The notes: a model not told the origin generated them from the letters alone. A stretch of DNA of 64,000 bases from UBA940 sp045613745 (GCA_045613745.1 JAZLBP010000013.1:124001-188000); one strand, 5' to 3'. Positions 33,650 through 43,642 are shown, counted from the stretch's first letter. Numbers and translations: made by a program.

Positions 33650-34534
33650 CTAATCGTTCAGTGTTGCAAGTTTGTCGAGTGCCATTCGCACCATCTGCTC
33701 CACAAAGGGTTTGTAGTCGGTTTGGGCATTACATGCCACCCGTTGTGCGATTATCGTGCAAATAGTGATGGCGTGGTGTCCGAGCAGCGCTGCGAGTCCC
33801 GCAAGTGCCGAGCCCTCCATCTCGTAGTTGGTGATGCGGCGGCCCTGATACTTCCACTCGGCAATGCGACAGTTGACTTCCTCGCCCATCGCAGGTTGCA
33901 GTCGTACCATTCGTCCCTGCGGACCATAGAATCCGGGAGCCGAGATTGTGATACCCTCGACGGTGGAGTCGGCAAATAGATTCACCAACTTCTCCGAAGC
34001 ATTCACAAAGTAGGGCGCAGGGAGCTTACTACTCCACTGCATATGCTCCACAAAACTCTGCTCCATTGCCAGGTCACACACCTCGTCGCGACCCTCGTAG
34101 TAGCCGAGCAGTCCGTCGAAGCCCACCGAAGTGCGGCTCATCAGCTGTGTACCCACGGGCAAATCCGCTTGCAGCGCACCCGAGGTACCCAAGCGCACCA
34201 AAGTCAGAGTCTTGTGCTCGTCCTTGATGGTGCGGCTCTCGAAGTCCACATTGGCAAGTGCATCGAGCTCGGTGACAACAATATCGATGTTGTCGGCACC
34301 GATACCCGTCGAAAGCGCAGTCATTCGTTTTCCCTTGTAACAACCCGTTACGGCACGAAATTCGCGGCTCTCAACTCTACATTCCACACTGTCAAACATC
34401 GCCGACACCATATCCACACGACCCGGGTCACCCACCAAAATGACCGTATCGGCCAGTTGCGAGGGTTTTAAATGAAGATGGAATACAGAACCATCTGCAT
34501 TGATAATCAACTCGGAAGGAGGAATGATTCTCAT
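33650..34534 (-). CDS. udp: nucleoside phosphorylase, uridine phosphorylase type
   Basis: The enzyme cleaves a nucleoside with phosphate to base and ribose 1-phosphate. The protein has the PNP/UDP fold: VILVGDPGRVDMVS (phosphate loop), VRLGTSGALQADLPVG and YEMEGSALAGLAALLG (ribose/base site). I place the start at MRIIPPSEL (34532-34534), which matches relatives; an in-frame ATG three codons upstream (34543) is possible. Uridine specificity is inferred from overall similarity. It is the first gene of the minus-strand dnaN group and is divergent from glmM. Confidence 0.9.
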   Translation of the reverse strand: MRIIPPSELIINADGSVFHLHLKPSQLADTVILVGDPGRVDMVSAMFDSVECRVESREFRAVTGCYKGKRMTALSTGIGADNIDIVVTELDALANVDFESRTIKDEHKTLTLVRLGTSGALQADLPVGTQLMSRTSVGFDGLLGYYEGRDEVCDLAMEQSFVEHMQWSSKLPAPYFVNASEKLVNLFADSTVEGITISAPGFYGPQGRMVRLQPAMGEEVNCRIAEWKYQGRRITNYEMEGSALAGLAALLGHHAITICTIIAQRVACNAQTDYKPFVEQMVRMALDKLATLND

Positions 34535-34550
34535 AATGTACACTTTTTAT

Positions 34551-34590
34551 TTTGGCATATCGCCAAAAATTACTACCTTGCAAGTAATTT
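34551..34590 (+). promoter_or_regulatory. glmM promoter region with 8-bp palindrome
   Basis: TTTG (34551-34554), a 19-bp spacer and TACCTTGC (34574-34581) resemble the Bacteroidetes promoter, with a weaker -7. The -7 box lies inside a perfect 8-bp inverted repeat AAATTACT (34567-34574) / AGTAATTT (34583-34590), a good candidate operator between udp and glmM. The leader that follows is AT-rich. Confidence 0.45.
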
Positions 34591-34633
34591 ACAAAAATAA
34601 CAATTATTTACAATAATTCAAAATATCCAACCA

Positions 34634-36022
34634 ATGACTTTAATCAAATCTATTTCGGGTATCCGTGGAACCATCGGCGGAGCCATCGGAGAGAACCTCA
34701 CACCCATTGATGTGGTGAAGTTCACAGCCGCGTATGCCCGTTTCATTGCAGAAAGTTACGGCAAGGACAAAATCACCATCGTGGTGGGTCGCGACGCCCG
34801 TCTGTCGGGTCAAATGGTGGCCGATCTTATCGAGGGAACACTCATTGGTTGCGGCGCGGATGTGATTGATTTGGGACTGTGCACAACCCCCGGAACGGAG
34901 TTGGCTGTGACCGCCTACAATGCCGACGGAGGTATCATCATCACCGCAAGCCACAACCCCAAACAATGGAACGCACTGAAACTGCTAAACGCCAAAGGCG
35001 AGTTTCTGAACGATACCGAGGGTAAACGCGTGCTGGCTATCGCTGCCGAGGATGCCTACAACTTTGTGGAGATTGACTCCATCGGCAAGGTCATCCTGCG
35101 CACCAACTTCGACCAAGCACACATCGACTCGGTGCTGGGTCTGAATCTCGTTGACGTCGAGGCGGTTAAGGCCAAGAAATTCAAAGTGGTGGTTGATGCC
35201 GTAAACTCTGTGGGTGGCGTTGTCATCCCCGAGTTGTTGCGTCAGATGGGTGCCGAGGTTATCTGCCTGAATTGCACCCCCGACGGCAATTTTGCCCACA
35301 ACCCCGAGCCCATTCCCGCCAACCTAACCGAGATTTCGGAGGCTGTGCGCACCAATGGTGCCGACCTGGGTATTGTTGTTGACCCCGACGTTGACCGCCT
35401 GGCACTTGTGTGCGAGGACGGCTCGATGTTCGGCGAGGAGTACACGCTGGTTGCCGTTGCCGACTACGTTTTGTCGAAGACTCCCGGCAACACCGTATCG
35501 AACCTCAGCTCGTCGCGCGCACTACGTGATGTGACCGTGTCTCGTGGCGGCGAGTACAGCGCAGCAGCCGTAGGCGAGGTGAACGTAACCACCGAAATGA
35601 AACGCACAGGCGCTATCATCGGCGGCGAGGGTAACGGCGGAATTATCTACCCCGAGTCGCACTACGGACGCGATGCACTAGTAGGTGTGGCTCTGTTCCT
35701 GACCCTGCTTGCCGAGCGAGGCGTGAGTATGACCGAGTTGAAGGCTTCGTATCCCCAATACGAAATCTCGAAAAACCGCATCGACCTCACCCCCGACATC
35801 GACGTGGACGCAGTGTTGGCACAGATGAAGGAGAAATACTCTGGCGAGAAGGTTACCGACATCGACGGAGTGAAAATCGACTTCCCCACCGAGTGGGTAC
35901 ACCTGCGCAAGAGCAACACCGAGCCCATCATCCGTATTTACAGCGAGAGCGCCACTATGGAGGCTGCCGACGCACTGGCCGAGCGCATTATGGCCGATAT
36001 CAAACAAATATGCAACCTTTAA
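34634..36022 (+). CDS. glmM: phosphoglucosamine mutase
   Basis: GlmM converts glucosamine 6-phosphate to glucosamine 1-phosphate for UDP-GlcNAc synthesis. The 462-residue alpha-phosphohexomutase has the start MTLIKSISGIRGTIGGAIGE, the catalytic Ser106 in TASHNPKQWN, the metal loop DPDVDRLALV, the sugar loop GGEGNGGIIYPESHYGRD and the phosphate-binding RKSNTEPIIRIYSES. A phosphomannomutase role cannot be excluded, but the N-terminal ISGIRGTIGG form favours GlmM. The M20 dipeptidase gene starts 13 nt later. Confidence 0.9.
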   Translation: MTLIKSISGIRGTIGGAIGENLTPIDVVKFTAAYARFIAESYGKDKITIVVGRDARLSGQMVADLIEGTLIGCGADVIDLGLCTTPGTELAVTAYNADGGIIITASHNPKQWNALKLLNAKGEFLNDTEGKRVLAIAAEDAYNFVEIDSIGKVILRTNFDQAHIDSVLGLNLVDVEAVKAKKFKVVVDAVNSVGGVVIPELLRQMGAEVICLNCTPDGNFAHNPEPIPANLTEISEAVRTNGADLGIVVDPDVDRLALVCEDGSMFGEEYTLVAVADYVLSKTPGNTVSNLSSSRALRDVTVSRGGEYSAAAVGEVNVTTEMKRTGAIIGGEGNGGIIYPESHYGRDALVGVALFLTLLAERGVSMTELKASYPQYEISKNRIDLTPDIDVDAVLAQMKEKYSGEKVTDIDGVKIDFPTEWVHLRKSNTEPIIRIYSESATMEAADALAERIMADIKQICNL

Positions 36023-36035
36023 CACACTTCCTGAT

Positions 36036-37394
36036 ATGAAACAACAAGAGTATATCAATCAGAACAGCGAGCGCTTTATGAGTGAGCTGTTTGACCTGTT
36101 GCGAATCCCTTCGATCAGCGCACAAAGCGCCCACAAAGCCGATATGGTACGTTGTGCCGAGTGGCTGCGCGAGGCCCTGCTCAAATCGGGCGCACAAAAG
36201 GCCGAGGTTATGCCCACCGAGGGTAACCCCGTGGTGTATGCCGAGCGCATCATCGACCCCGCCAAACCCACTGTACTGGTTTATGGCCACTACGACGTTA
36301 TGCCCGTTGACCCCCGCGAGGAGTGGCGTACCGAACCCTTTGAGCCCGTCATCAAAGACGGTCGCATCTGGGGCCGCGGTGCCGACGACGACAAGGGACA
36401 ACTCTATATGCACGCCAAGGCTTTCGAGACTATGGTTGCCACCGATACCCTGCCCTGCAACGTGAAGTTTATGTTGGAGGGTGAGGAGGAGATTGGCTCG
36501 CCCAGCCTCTACAAATGGTGCGCCGACAACAAAGAGATGCTCTCGGCCGATGTAATTCTGGTTTCGGACACCTCGATGCTCGGTATGGAGACTCCCAGCA
36601 TCACCTGCGGTCTGCGTGGTCTGGCCTATATGCAGGTGGAGGTTCAAGGCCCCAACAAAGACCTTCACTCGGGTCTGTTCGGAGGAGCTGTTGCCAACCC
36701 CGCAAACGTGCTGACCAAACTCATCGCATCGCTGGTTGACGAGAACGGTCACATCACCATCCCCGGTTTCTACGACGATGTTCGCCTGCTCACCCCTGAG
36801 GAGCGCGAGGCTTTCAACAGCGCACCCTTCGACATCGAGCGCTACAAGAGCAACATCGACATCGCCGAGGTAGAGGGCGAGGCAGGCTTCTCGACTATGG
36901 AGCGCACAGGCGTTCGTCCTTCGCTGGATGTGAACGGTATCTGGGGCGGCTACATCGAGGAGGGTACCAAAACCATCATCCCCGCCAAGGCTTCGGCCAA
37001 GATTTCGATGCGCCTTGTTCCCAACCAAGACTATGTTAAAATCGGCGAGTTGTTCGAGAAACATTTCCGCGCCATTGCTCCCGCCAGCGTCAAGGTTAAG
37101 GTGGAGGCTCTGCACGGCGGTGCTCCCTATGTGACCCCGACCGATATGCCCGCCTACCGCGCTGCCGAGAAGGCTGTGGAGGATGTGTTCGGCAAGAAAC
37201 CCCTGCCCTTCTACTCGGGTGGCAGTATCCCCATCATCAGCGGCTTCGAGAAGATTCTGGGCATCAAATCGGTGCTTATGGGCTTCGGCTTGGACATCGA
37301 CGCAATCCACTCGCCCAACGAGAGTTACGGCGTGGAGAACTTCTACAAAGGTATCCAAACCATTGTTAAATTCTACGACTACTTCGCAAAGTAG
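36036..37394 (+). CDS. M20 family dipeptidase
   Basis: The 452-residue cytosolic metallopeptidase has the di-zinc ligands in order: His85 and Asp87 (VLVYGHYDVMPVD), Asp in GRGADDDKGQ (about 117), the catalytic Glu pair in EGEEEIGSPS (149-152), Asp in VSDTSMLG, and a C-terminal His in DAIHSPNESYG. A dimerisation lid is inserted in the middle (LHSGLFGGAVANP). There is no signal peptide. The dipeptide or tripeptide substrate is unknown. It is cotranscribed with glmM and followed by a strong terminator. Confidence 0.92.
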   Translation: MKQQEYINQNSERFMSELFDLLRIPSISAQSAHKADMVRCAEWLREALLKSGAQKAEVMPTEGNPVVYAERIIDPAKPTVLVYGHYDVMPVDPREEWRTEPFEPVIKDGRIWGRGADDDKGQLYMHAKAFETMVATDTLPCNVKFMLEGEEEIGSPSLYKWCADNKEMLSADVILVSDTSMLGMETPSITCGLRGLAYMQVEVQGPNKDLHSGLFGGAVANPANVLTKLIASLVDENGHITIPGFYDDVRLLTPEEREAFNSAPFDIERYKSNIDIAEVEGEAGFSTMERTGVRPSLDVNGIWGGYIEEGTKTIIPAKASAKISMRLVPNQDYVKIGELFEKHFRAIAPASVKVKVEALHGGAPYVTPTDMPAYRAAEKAVEDVFGKKPLPFYSGGSIPIISGFEKILGIKSVLMGFGLDIDAIHSPNESYGVENFYKGIQTIVKFYDYFAK

Positions 37395-37418
37395 AATCCG
37401 ACCTCTCGGTTATAAACA

Positions 37419-37457
37419 AGAGGCTGTATGTGCGTGCACATACAGCCTCTTTTCATT
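37419..37457. terminator. strong intrinsic terminator after M20 dipeptidase
   Basis: Perfect 15-bp arms (37419-37433 and 37436-37450, core GAGGCTGTATGTGC) are separated by only 2 nt, so the real loop is about 4-6 nt. A T-rich tract follows on the plus strand. It may also act weakly on the minus strand. Confidence 0.88.
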
Positions 37458-37471
37458 TCTTACGGGACAAC

Positions 37472-37502
37472 GAAAATGGAGCGCCCTTTCGGAACGCTCC
37501 AT
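37472..37502 (-). terminator. terminator-like hairpin for the M60 array
   Basis: An 8-bp stem ATGGAGCG (37476-37483) / CGCTCCAT (37495-37502) is followed on the minus strand by TTTTCG. It lies about 130 nt downstream of the last M60 gene. The T tract is short, so termination is likely but not certain. Confidence 0.5.
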
Positions 37503-37530
37503 CTCTCATATAGAATGTGTATAATTTGAG

Positions 37531-37616
37531 GGATTTCAAGGCTTGCGAAGTTTGACAAACCGCAGCATACTAATCGTATGTGAGGATTTGGCTAACTTCG
37601 CGTAACGCTGAAATCA
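37531..37616. repeat. 86-bp imperfect palindrome, REP-like intergenic element
   Basis: The element folds into one long hairpin. Outer arms are GATTTCA (37532-37538) / TGAAATC (37609-37615), then GCGAAGTT (37545-37552) / AACTTCGC (37594-37601), CAAA (37556-37559) / TTTG (37587-37590) and an apical CATAC (37566-37570) / GTATG (37576-37580) around TAATC. It has no coding content and lies between convergent genes. I see only one copy in this window; membership in a dispersed family is inference. Confidence 0.6.
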
Positions 37617-37632
37617 CCAAATTAGACGCATT

Positions 37633-40587
37633 CTACTTTGCCTCGTGCCATACGCCATACACATCGACACCATAGTATTTAGCGCCGTCAAGTGCAGGGG
37701 TATTAGACTCGGTTTTGCTCTTCTTGTTTTTACCCACAGTGCAATAGTAAACCTCCGAGTTAGCACCGATATTACCATCTCTGTCAGCCCACGAGAACTC
37801 GTTCCACTCGGTGAATACGAATGCAGCCTCGGCAGCATCGCGTACACCATAGAGCTTGCCATCGGTACCCTCAACCACATAAGCTACGCAGTTCTCCCAG
37901 CCTTGGAAGTGGTATTTGGTAGTCTTCTTGGTGTGAGCCACCTTACCTACAGTAGCCGCAACGGGTTGTTTGTAGAGGCCGATGTTTTTCTCGGTGATGA
38001 AGTGGATAGGTTGCTCAGGCTTGGGATATTGAGCCATATGTTCACGAGCCTTGTCGATACGCGCTTTGGTGATATTCACTTGGCACTTACCGTAGTCGTT
38101 GAACCAAACGCCCTCGACGGGAGTAAGGAATCCCCAACGCTCGAAGAACTCGGTCATATCGAGTTTGGCAACGTCGCTCACCAGCTCACAGAAACGCAAC
38201 ATAGCCTCCTCGTCCGACATAGTAGTACAATCAGGGTAGTTACGAACGGTGTGATAGATGGTGGGATAGAAGTCGGTCATACCCTTAACCTCGGTGAAGT
38301 AGAGGTAGAGTTGCCAGAAGGGAACCACTTTCAGGTAGTAAGCCTCGTCCCACGAACCAACCAGAACGTGCGAACATCCACGAGCCATAATATCGGAGAA
38401 TGCACCCCAGAAACCAACGTGCTCGGAGTTGGTACTCAATTGAGTTTGGCCATTGAGTTTGAACTGAACGTATGCCGAACAGATGTTGTTGGTTACCTCC
38501 GAGGTACCAATCCATTTCAGACCATTACGCACTTGGTTGACGTGACCCATCTCGTGAGCAATACCCCAGCAACCGCGGCGGGCGTGGTAGTAGTCAAGCA
38601 CGGTGAGTTGGCAATCCCAGCTCGAAACGTCGTAACCTGTCTCGTACGAACCTGCATACATATACGAGCCACCATAGCGACCTACCATACGCATACGGTT
38701 GGCGTGGGCACCTGTATTGTAGAGGTGGTGACCTTGCAGTTGCTCTTCGAGCCATACGATGCTATCCAGCACTTGAATCAAGTCCATAGCGCGAACACCA
38801 TCGCGAGTGTGTTGTTGAATCAGATCCGAGCCAAAGGTCATCACAACCTCGGGGCTACGCATATCCATATGGGGATAAATCGAGAGTTCCTCGTTGGCGG
38901 TTGCAATTGACTTGTTCAGCATCTCCTCAAAACGCTCCTTGCCGTGCATCTCCGAATCCCAGTAGCCGTTCACCTCGCCATCAATGAAGTTAACTTTGAT
39001 GTCAACCTTCGAGTTCGAGAAGTACTCCAAGTAGCACAGACCGCCATAGAAACGCTCGCTCTCGGGTTTGTTCTCAGGAATGGTGATGTGGTTGATACCA
39101 GTGCGCAGGTTGTAACTTTGACTGCTGCAACCCCAGTGAGCCTCGTGGCGGTTAGAGTAGTCTTTGTAGCGCCATTTGTATTGGTTTACTACCAGACGGG
39201 GGCTCACATCCTGACGACCATCATCCGAAACGCACACGGTGTAGGTGCGACCGGGATAGAACAGAATACCAGTCACGTTATCCAACTTCGAGTAGGTCGA
39301 AGTATGGTACTTCTCGGCGTCAACGTCGGGGTGTTGGTAGGTGTGGTAGTTAGCCACGCGGAACTCGTTGTCCTTGGCGTCACGATAGAGCATAATCTCG
39401 GCAATCGCGCGCAGGGTCGAGTCTTGAATCTTGTCAAGGTCAGCATCCGAGAATTTGGGATTCTTGAACACCGAGCACGACTCATCCTCAAACAGCTCGA
39501 TAGGTTTGTAGTAAACGTCATCCGAGTAGTAGAACTCAATCTCCGAAGCACCTGCCAGCAGACCTTTGGTCACGCTGCGGCCTTTTGCAGTCTTAACCTC
39601 GATTACAACCTCTACTACGCCAATCAGCGATTGGCCGAAGTCGAGAATCTGTTTGCCATCCTTCATACCGAAGTCAAAGTCACCCAGGGTCTCGTATTTT
39701 TTGCCGTTTTCAAGTTTGTACTTAACCGAGAACTCACCCCATTGGCCGTAGTCGGGACTGGGGAAGTACTCCATATAGTCGATACGATAGCGACCATCAA
39801 ACACGAAGGTCAGCACCGCATTCTCCTCGATACCTGCGTTGGGGCACGACCAATAGGTGTCGAGGTTGTTGTCGAACACATTGGTGATGTCATAGCCTTT
39901 GCGCGAGTCACCCTCATAGATAACCTCGGTGTAGGGAACAAAGCAAGACTCGTTGTCGCGAATACGCACGGGCTCTGCGGCAGCAGCCTGCACAACCTCG
40001 ATTGTTGCATTCAGCGAGTAGTCGGTCGAAATCTTAACAGTAGCCTTACGCTCCTCGACAGTGGGGTTTTGTGCAGCGGTGATAGTCACGCCATCCTCTC
40101 CTTGGGTCAAGGTCAGCCAATCGGCAGTTACGGCAGCTTCCCACTCAACGTTCGAGGTAACCGAAACAGTTTGCTCGCCACCCTCGCTTGCAAACTCAAC
40201 CTTGGTAGGCTCCACAACAAGTGCAGGAGCAACACCCAGTTGGCTTACAACAAGTTCAGCAGTAGCGGTTTGACCCGAAACATAGACAATAGTCTCGCGG
40301 CTCTCGTCCGAGAAGTTGTCGGTTACAGACAGCAGGATAGCAATCGAGTCAGCCTCGATTTTCTCGATAGTCAACCAATCTGCATCAACAGCAACAACAT
40401 CCCATTCGGTGCAGTTCATCAGCACAACCTCAACAGCTTGAGGCTCGGCATCCACTGCTTGGAATGTCACGCTCTCGGCCATCAATTCGATAGACTCCTT
40501 GATGGTGGGGCCTTGGGGCTCGGGCGTGTCTTTACAACCTACAAAGGCTGCAGCCACCGCCAAAAACATCAAAATGTATTTTTTCAT
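37633..40587 (-). CDS. BACON/discoidin-like/M60 peptidase surface lipoprotein, array copy 1 (subfamily A)
   Basis: Predicted 984-residue lipoprotein with the lipid-anchor Cys18 (AAFVGCKD; the Lys-Asp after Cys resembles the Bacteroidetes surface-export signal). Domains: BACON-like repeats at about 35-117 and 120-202, a discoidin-like domain at about 212-355 (YDITNVFDNNLDTYWSCPN), a peptidase M60 domain at about 370-860, and a C-terminal beta domain. The zinc site is intact: His678, Glu679, His682 (HEMGH) and Glu697, 14 residues after the second His. M60 enzymes cleave O-glycosylated proteins such as mucins; that substrate is inferred. It is closest to copy 2, which has the same length. Confidence 0.9.
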   Translation of the reverse strand: MKKYILMFLAVAAAFVGCKDTPEPQGPTIKESIELMAESVTFQAVDAEPQAVEVVLMNCTEWDVVAVDADWLTIEKIEADSIAILLSVTDNFSDESRETIVYVSGQTATAELVVSQLGVAPALVVEPTKVEFASEGGEQTVSVTSNVEWEAAVTADWLTLTQGEDGVTITAAQNPTVEERKATVKISTDYSLNATIEVVQAAAAEPVRIRDNESCFVPYTEVIYEGDSRKGYDITNVFDNNLDTYWSCPNAGIEENAVLTFVFDGRYRIDYMEYFPSPDYGQWGEFSVKYKLENGKKYETLGDFDFGMKDGKQILDFGQSLIGVVEVVIEVKTAKGRSVTKGLLAGASEIEFYYSDDVYYKPIELFEDESCSVFKNPKFSDADLDKIQDSTLRAIAEIMLYRDAKDNEFRVANYHTYQHPDVDAEKYHTSTYSKLDNVTGILFYPGRTYTVCVSDDGRQDVSPRLVVNQYKWRYKDYSNRHEAHWGCSSQSYNLRTGINHITIPENKPESERFYGGLCYLEYFSNSKVDIKVNFIDGEVNGYWDSEMHGKERFEEMLNKSIATANEELSIYPHMDMRSPEVVMTFGSDLIQQHTRDGVRAMDLIQVLDSIVWLEEQLQGHHLYNTGAHANRMRMVGRYGGSYMYAGSYETGYDVSSWDCQLTVLDYYHARRGCWGIAHEMGHVNQVRNGLKWIGTSEVTNNICSAYVQFKLNGQTQLSTNSEHVGFWGAFSDIMARGCSHVLVGSWDEAYYLKVVPFWQLYLYFTEVKGMTDFYPTIYHTVRNYPDCTTMSDEEAMLRFCELVSDVAKLDMTEFFERWGFLTPVEGVWFNDYGKCQVNITKARIDKAREHMAQYPKPEQPIHFITEKNIGLYKQPVAATVGKVAHTKKTTKYHFQGWENCVAYVVEGTDGKLYGVRDAAEAAFVFTEWNEFSWADRDGNIGANSEVYYCTVGKNKKSKTESNTPALDGAKYYGVDVYGVWHEAK

Positions 40588-40613
40588 CTCTCTTTTAGTG
40601 TTGTTATAGGTAA

Positions 40614-40644
40614 CGGTAGGTCTGCGCTGAGCGCAAACCTACCG
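40614..40644. other. GC-rich spacer hairpin between M60 copies 2 and 1
   Basis: Stem CGGTAGGT (40614-40621) / ACCTACCG (40637-40644), with a second inner stem GCGC (40624-40627) / GCGC (40631-40634). There is no T tract on either side. It lies between the copy 2 stop and the copy 1 start. It could be a processing, stabilising or pausing signal. Confidence 0.7.
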
Positions 40645-40655
40645 CATCTGTTTTG

Positions 40656-43610
40656 TTAGTTTTTAGGCTCGTAGAAAGTACCGTCAGCACCTACGCCATA
40701 GAATTTGGGCGACGCCAGAGCGGGAGTGTTCTTCTCGGTCTTGTTCACCTCTTTGCTACCAACGGTGCAGTAGTACTCTTTCGAGTTGATGTGACCACCT
40801 GCGGGGTTGATGTTACCATCCTCGTCACCCCATTGGAACTCGTTCCATTTGGTGTAGAGGTAAGCAGCCGAAGCGTCGGTAACAGCATACCATTTGCCAT
40901 CGCTACCCTCAACAATGTAAGCCACACAGTTCTCCCAGTTTTGGAAGTGATAACGGTTGGTACCGCTGGTCTTAACAACCTTACCTACAGTAACGGGGTT
41001 AGCTGCGGGATCCTCAAACAGGTGCATATTAGCCTCCGAAATGAAGTGGATAGGTTGAGTAGGTTTGGGGAATTGAGCCATATACTCACGAGCTTTGTCG
41101 ATACGCTCTTGGGTAACTTTGATTTTCTTTGCACCATAGTCACTCCACCATACATCAACGGGAGTCAGGAAGCCCCAACGCTCGAAGAACTCGGTCATAT
41201 CGGTATTGGAGATGTAGCTTACGCGCTCGCAGAAACGAAGCATTGCCTCCTCGTCGCTTACGGTACGAGCATCAGCGTCGTTACGAGCCATCTCATAGAT
41301 ACGAGGATAGAAGTCGGTCATACCTTTAATCTCGGTAAAGTAGAGGTAGAGTTGGAAGAAGGGAACAACCTTCAGGTAGTAAGCAGCATCCCACGAACCA
41401 ACCAACACGTGCGAACAACCACGTGCCATAAGGTCACGCATTGCAGCGTTGTAACCGTGAGTCGAAGTCTTGTTACCCAGAACGGTGAAGTTGTTGTAGG
41501 TCCATTGAACATAAGCCGAGCAGATGTTGTTGGTAACCTCGGTGGTACCTACCCATTTGAGGATAGGACGAACTTGGTTAACGTGACCAAACTCGTGGGC
41601 AGCACCCCAGCAGCTCTCGCGCAGACCATCAGGGTCGAGTACGCCGGGAGCAGCCAGCACGTTGTAACCGGTGTGGTATTCGGTAGCATACATATACGAA
41701 CCACCGTAGCGACCAACCATGTGCATACGGTTGCGGTGACCACCGGTGTTGAAGAGTTTGTGACCTTGGATATCCTCCTCCATCTCGATAATCTCGTTGT
41801 AGATACCAATCAACTCTACTGCGCGCTCACCAGTTTTGGTACGCGATTGGTAGAGGTTCGAGGGGAACGACATCACGATACGGGGGCTACGCATATCGAA
41901 GTGTGCGGGGAAGCCATATTCTTTCTCCAACTCAATCGATTTGGCGAGCAGCGACTCCCAACGGTCGGGCGAGTGTTTCTCAACATCGAAGTAACCGTTC
42001 ACATAACCGTCAATGAAGTTAACGTTGATGGTAAGGTCGCTGGTTGACATATACTCGATATAGCACAGACCACCATAGTGGCTAGTATTTTTGTTCTCAG
42101 GAATAGTTACCTCGTTGACACCGGCACGCAGGGTGTAGCTACGGGTATCCCAGTTGAACTCGCTTGCCATTACAACACCGTCCTTGGTTTTGGGGGTCTT
42201 GTAGTTGATAACAACCAATTTGGGGCTAACGTCATCGCGGAAGTCCTCGCTTACACAGATAGTGTAGGTTTGACCGGGCAACAGAAGCATACCTGTTACG
42301 TTGTCATACTTCGAGTATTTAGCATTCAGGAAGCGGTCAGCATCCAATTGGGGGTTGGGATAAGCTTTGTAGGTTGCTGCGCGGAACTCGTTATCCTCGG
42401 CGGTACGGTTCAGCATAATCTCAGCAATCTCGCGAATAGTTTCGTCTTGAATCTTGGCCAGATCCTTAGTCGAGAAGTCTTTGTTACGGAATACCGAGCA
42501 CGACTCGTCCTCGAACACCTCAAGAGCGCTATAGTAAACGTCGTCGTTGTAGAAGAACTCAACCTCGGTAGCACCTGCCAACAGACCTTTGGTAGTGCTG
42601 CGGCCTTTTGCGGTCTTAACCTCGATTACAATCTCAGCAACGTTTTGGAGAGACTCCGAGAACTCGATAATACTCTTGGTACTCTTCATTTGGAGGTTGT
42701 AGTCACCTACAGTGGTGTATTTGCTTGCACCTTTCTTTTTGTAGCTGATGCTAATCTCACCCCATTGGCCATAGTCGGGGCTGGGGAAGTACTCCATATA
42801 GTCAACGCGGTAGCGACCATCGAACACGAAGGTCAGCACAGCGTTCTCCTCGATACCGGCGTTGGGACACGACCAGTAGGTATCAAGGTCGTTGTCGAAC
42901 ATATTCTCAACACCATAGCCGTTACGCGAGTCACCCTCATACTCAACAGCGGTGTAGGGAACAAAGCAAGCTTGGTTGTCGCGCACACGTGCGGGCTCGT
43001 CGCCAGCCTCTTGGGTTACGTTGATAACGCGGGCAATCGAGTAATCGGTGTCGATTTTGATGGTTGCCTTACGCTCCTCGGTAACGTTGTTCTCGGCAGC
43101 GGTAACAACCAATTTACCCTCCTCCTCGGTCAGGGTCAGCCACTCAGCAGTAGTGGTAGCCTCCCACTCAACGTTAGCGGTTACGGTAATCTCGCTTTTG
43201 CCACCGGTTTTAGCAAACTCCAGCTCCTTGGTCGAAACCTCAAGCGAAGCAGCATAACCGAATTGAGTTACATTGAGCTCTGCTACAGCAGTTTTACCCG
43301 AAACGTAAACCACAGCCTCGCGAATATCCTCCGAGGTGTTGTCAGCTACGGTCAGAAGGATAGCAACCGAGTCAGCCTCGATTTTCTCTACAGTCAGCCA
43401 ATCGGCGTCAACAACTGCAACATCCCATTGGTCGCAGTTCATCAGTACAACCTCTACGGCTTGGGGTTCAGCACCAACTGCCTCAAAGGTTACACCCTCA
43501 CTCATCAACTCAATCGACTCGGTGAATGTGGGTTCGGGTTCAACAGGCGGGGGTGTGCAAGCCACGCAGGTGCTCACAGCCGCCAGCAACATCATTAATG
43601 TTTTTTTCAT
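40656..43610 (-). CDS. BACON/discoidin-like/M60 peptidase surface lipoprotein, array copy 2 (subfamily A)
   Basis: This 984-residue sister of copy 1 has the same domain plan and nearly collinear sequence. Anchor Cys18 (VSTCVACTPP; Cys15 is a second candidate). There are two BACON-like repeats, a discoidin-like domain with MFDNDLDTYWSCPNAGIEEN, M60 and a C-terminal domain. Zinc site His672, Glu673, His676 (HEFGH) and Glu691. The GGHRNRMHMVGRYGGSYMYA and FFERWGFLTPV segments are shared with copy 1 with few changes. The most variable parts are the loops after the discoidin-like domain and the tail, as expected if substrate choice diverged. Confidence 0.9.
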   Translation of the reverse strand: MKKTLMMLLAAVSTCVACTPPPVEPEPTFTESIELMSEGVTFEAVGAEPQAVEVVLMNCDQWDVAVVDADWLTVEKIEADSVAILLTVADNTSEDIREAVVYVSGKTAVAELNVTQFGYAASLEVSTKELEFAKTGGKSEITVTANVEWEATTTAEWLTLTEEEGKLVVTAAENNVTEERKATIKIDTDYSIARVINVTQEAGDEPARVRDNQACFVPYTAVEYEGDSRNGYGVENMFDNDLDTYWSCPNAGIEENAVLTFVFDGRYRVDYMEYFPSPDYGQWGEISISYKKKGASKYTTVGDYNLQMKSTKSIIEFSESLQNVAEIVIEVKTAKGRSTTKGLLAGATEVEFFYNDDVYYSALEVFEDESCSVFRNKDFSTKDLAKIQDETIREIAEIMLNRTAEDNEFRAATYKAYPNPQLDADRFLNAKYSKYDNVTGMLLLPGQTYTICVSEDFRDDVSPKLVVINYKTPKTKDGVVMASEFNWDTRSYTLRAGVNEVTIPENKNTSHYGGLCYIEYMSTSDLTINVNFIDGYVNGYFDVEKHSPDRWESLLAKSIELEKEYGFPAHFDMRSPRIVMSFPSNLYQSRTKTGERAVELIGIYNEIIEMEEDIQGHKLFNTGGHRNRMHMVGRYGGSYMYATEYHTGYNVLAAPGVLDPDGLRESCWGAAHEFGHVNQVRPILKWVGTTEVTNNICSAYVQWTYNNFTVLGNKTSTHGYNAAMRDLMARGCSHVLVGSWDAAYYLKVVPFFQLYLYFTEIKGMTDFYPRIYEMARNDADARTVSDEEAMLRFCERVSYISNTDMTEFFERWGFLTPVDVWWSDYGAKKIKVTQERIDKAREYMAQFPKPTQPIHFISEANMHLFEDPAANPVTVGKVVKTSGTNRYHFQNWENCVAYIVEGSDGKWYAVTDASAAYLYTKWNEFQWGDEDGNINPAGGHINSKEYYCTVGSKEVNKTEKNTPALASPKFYGVGADGTFYEPKN

Positions 43611-43642
43611 AGTTTTTTTTGTTTATTTATTTAGAATATATT

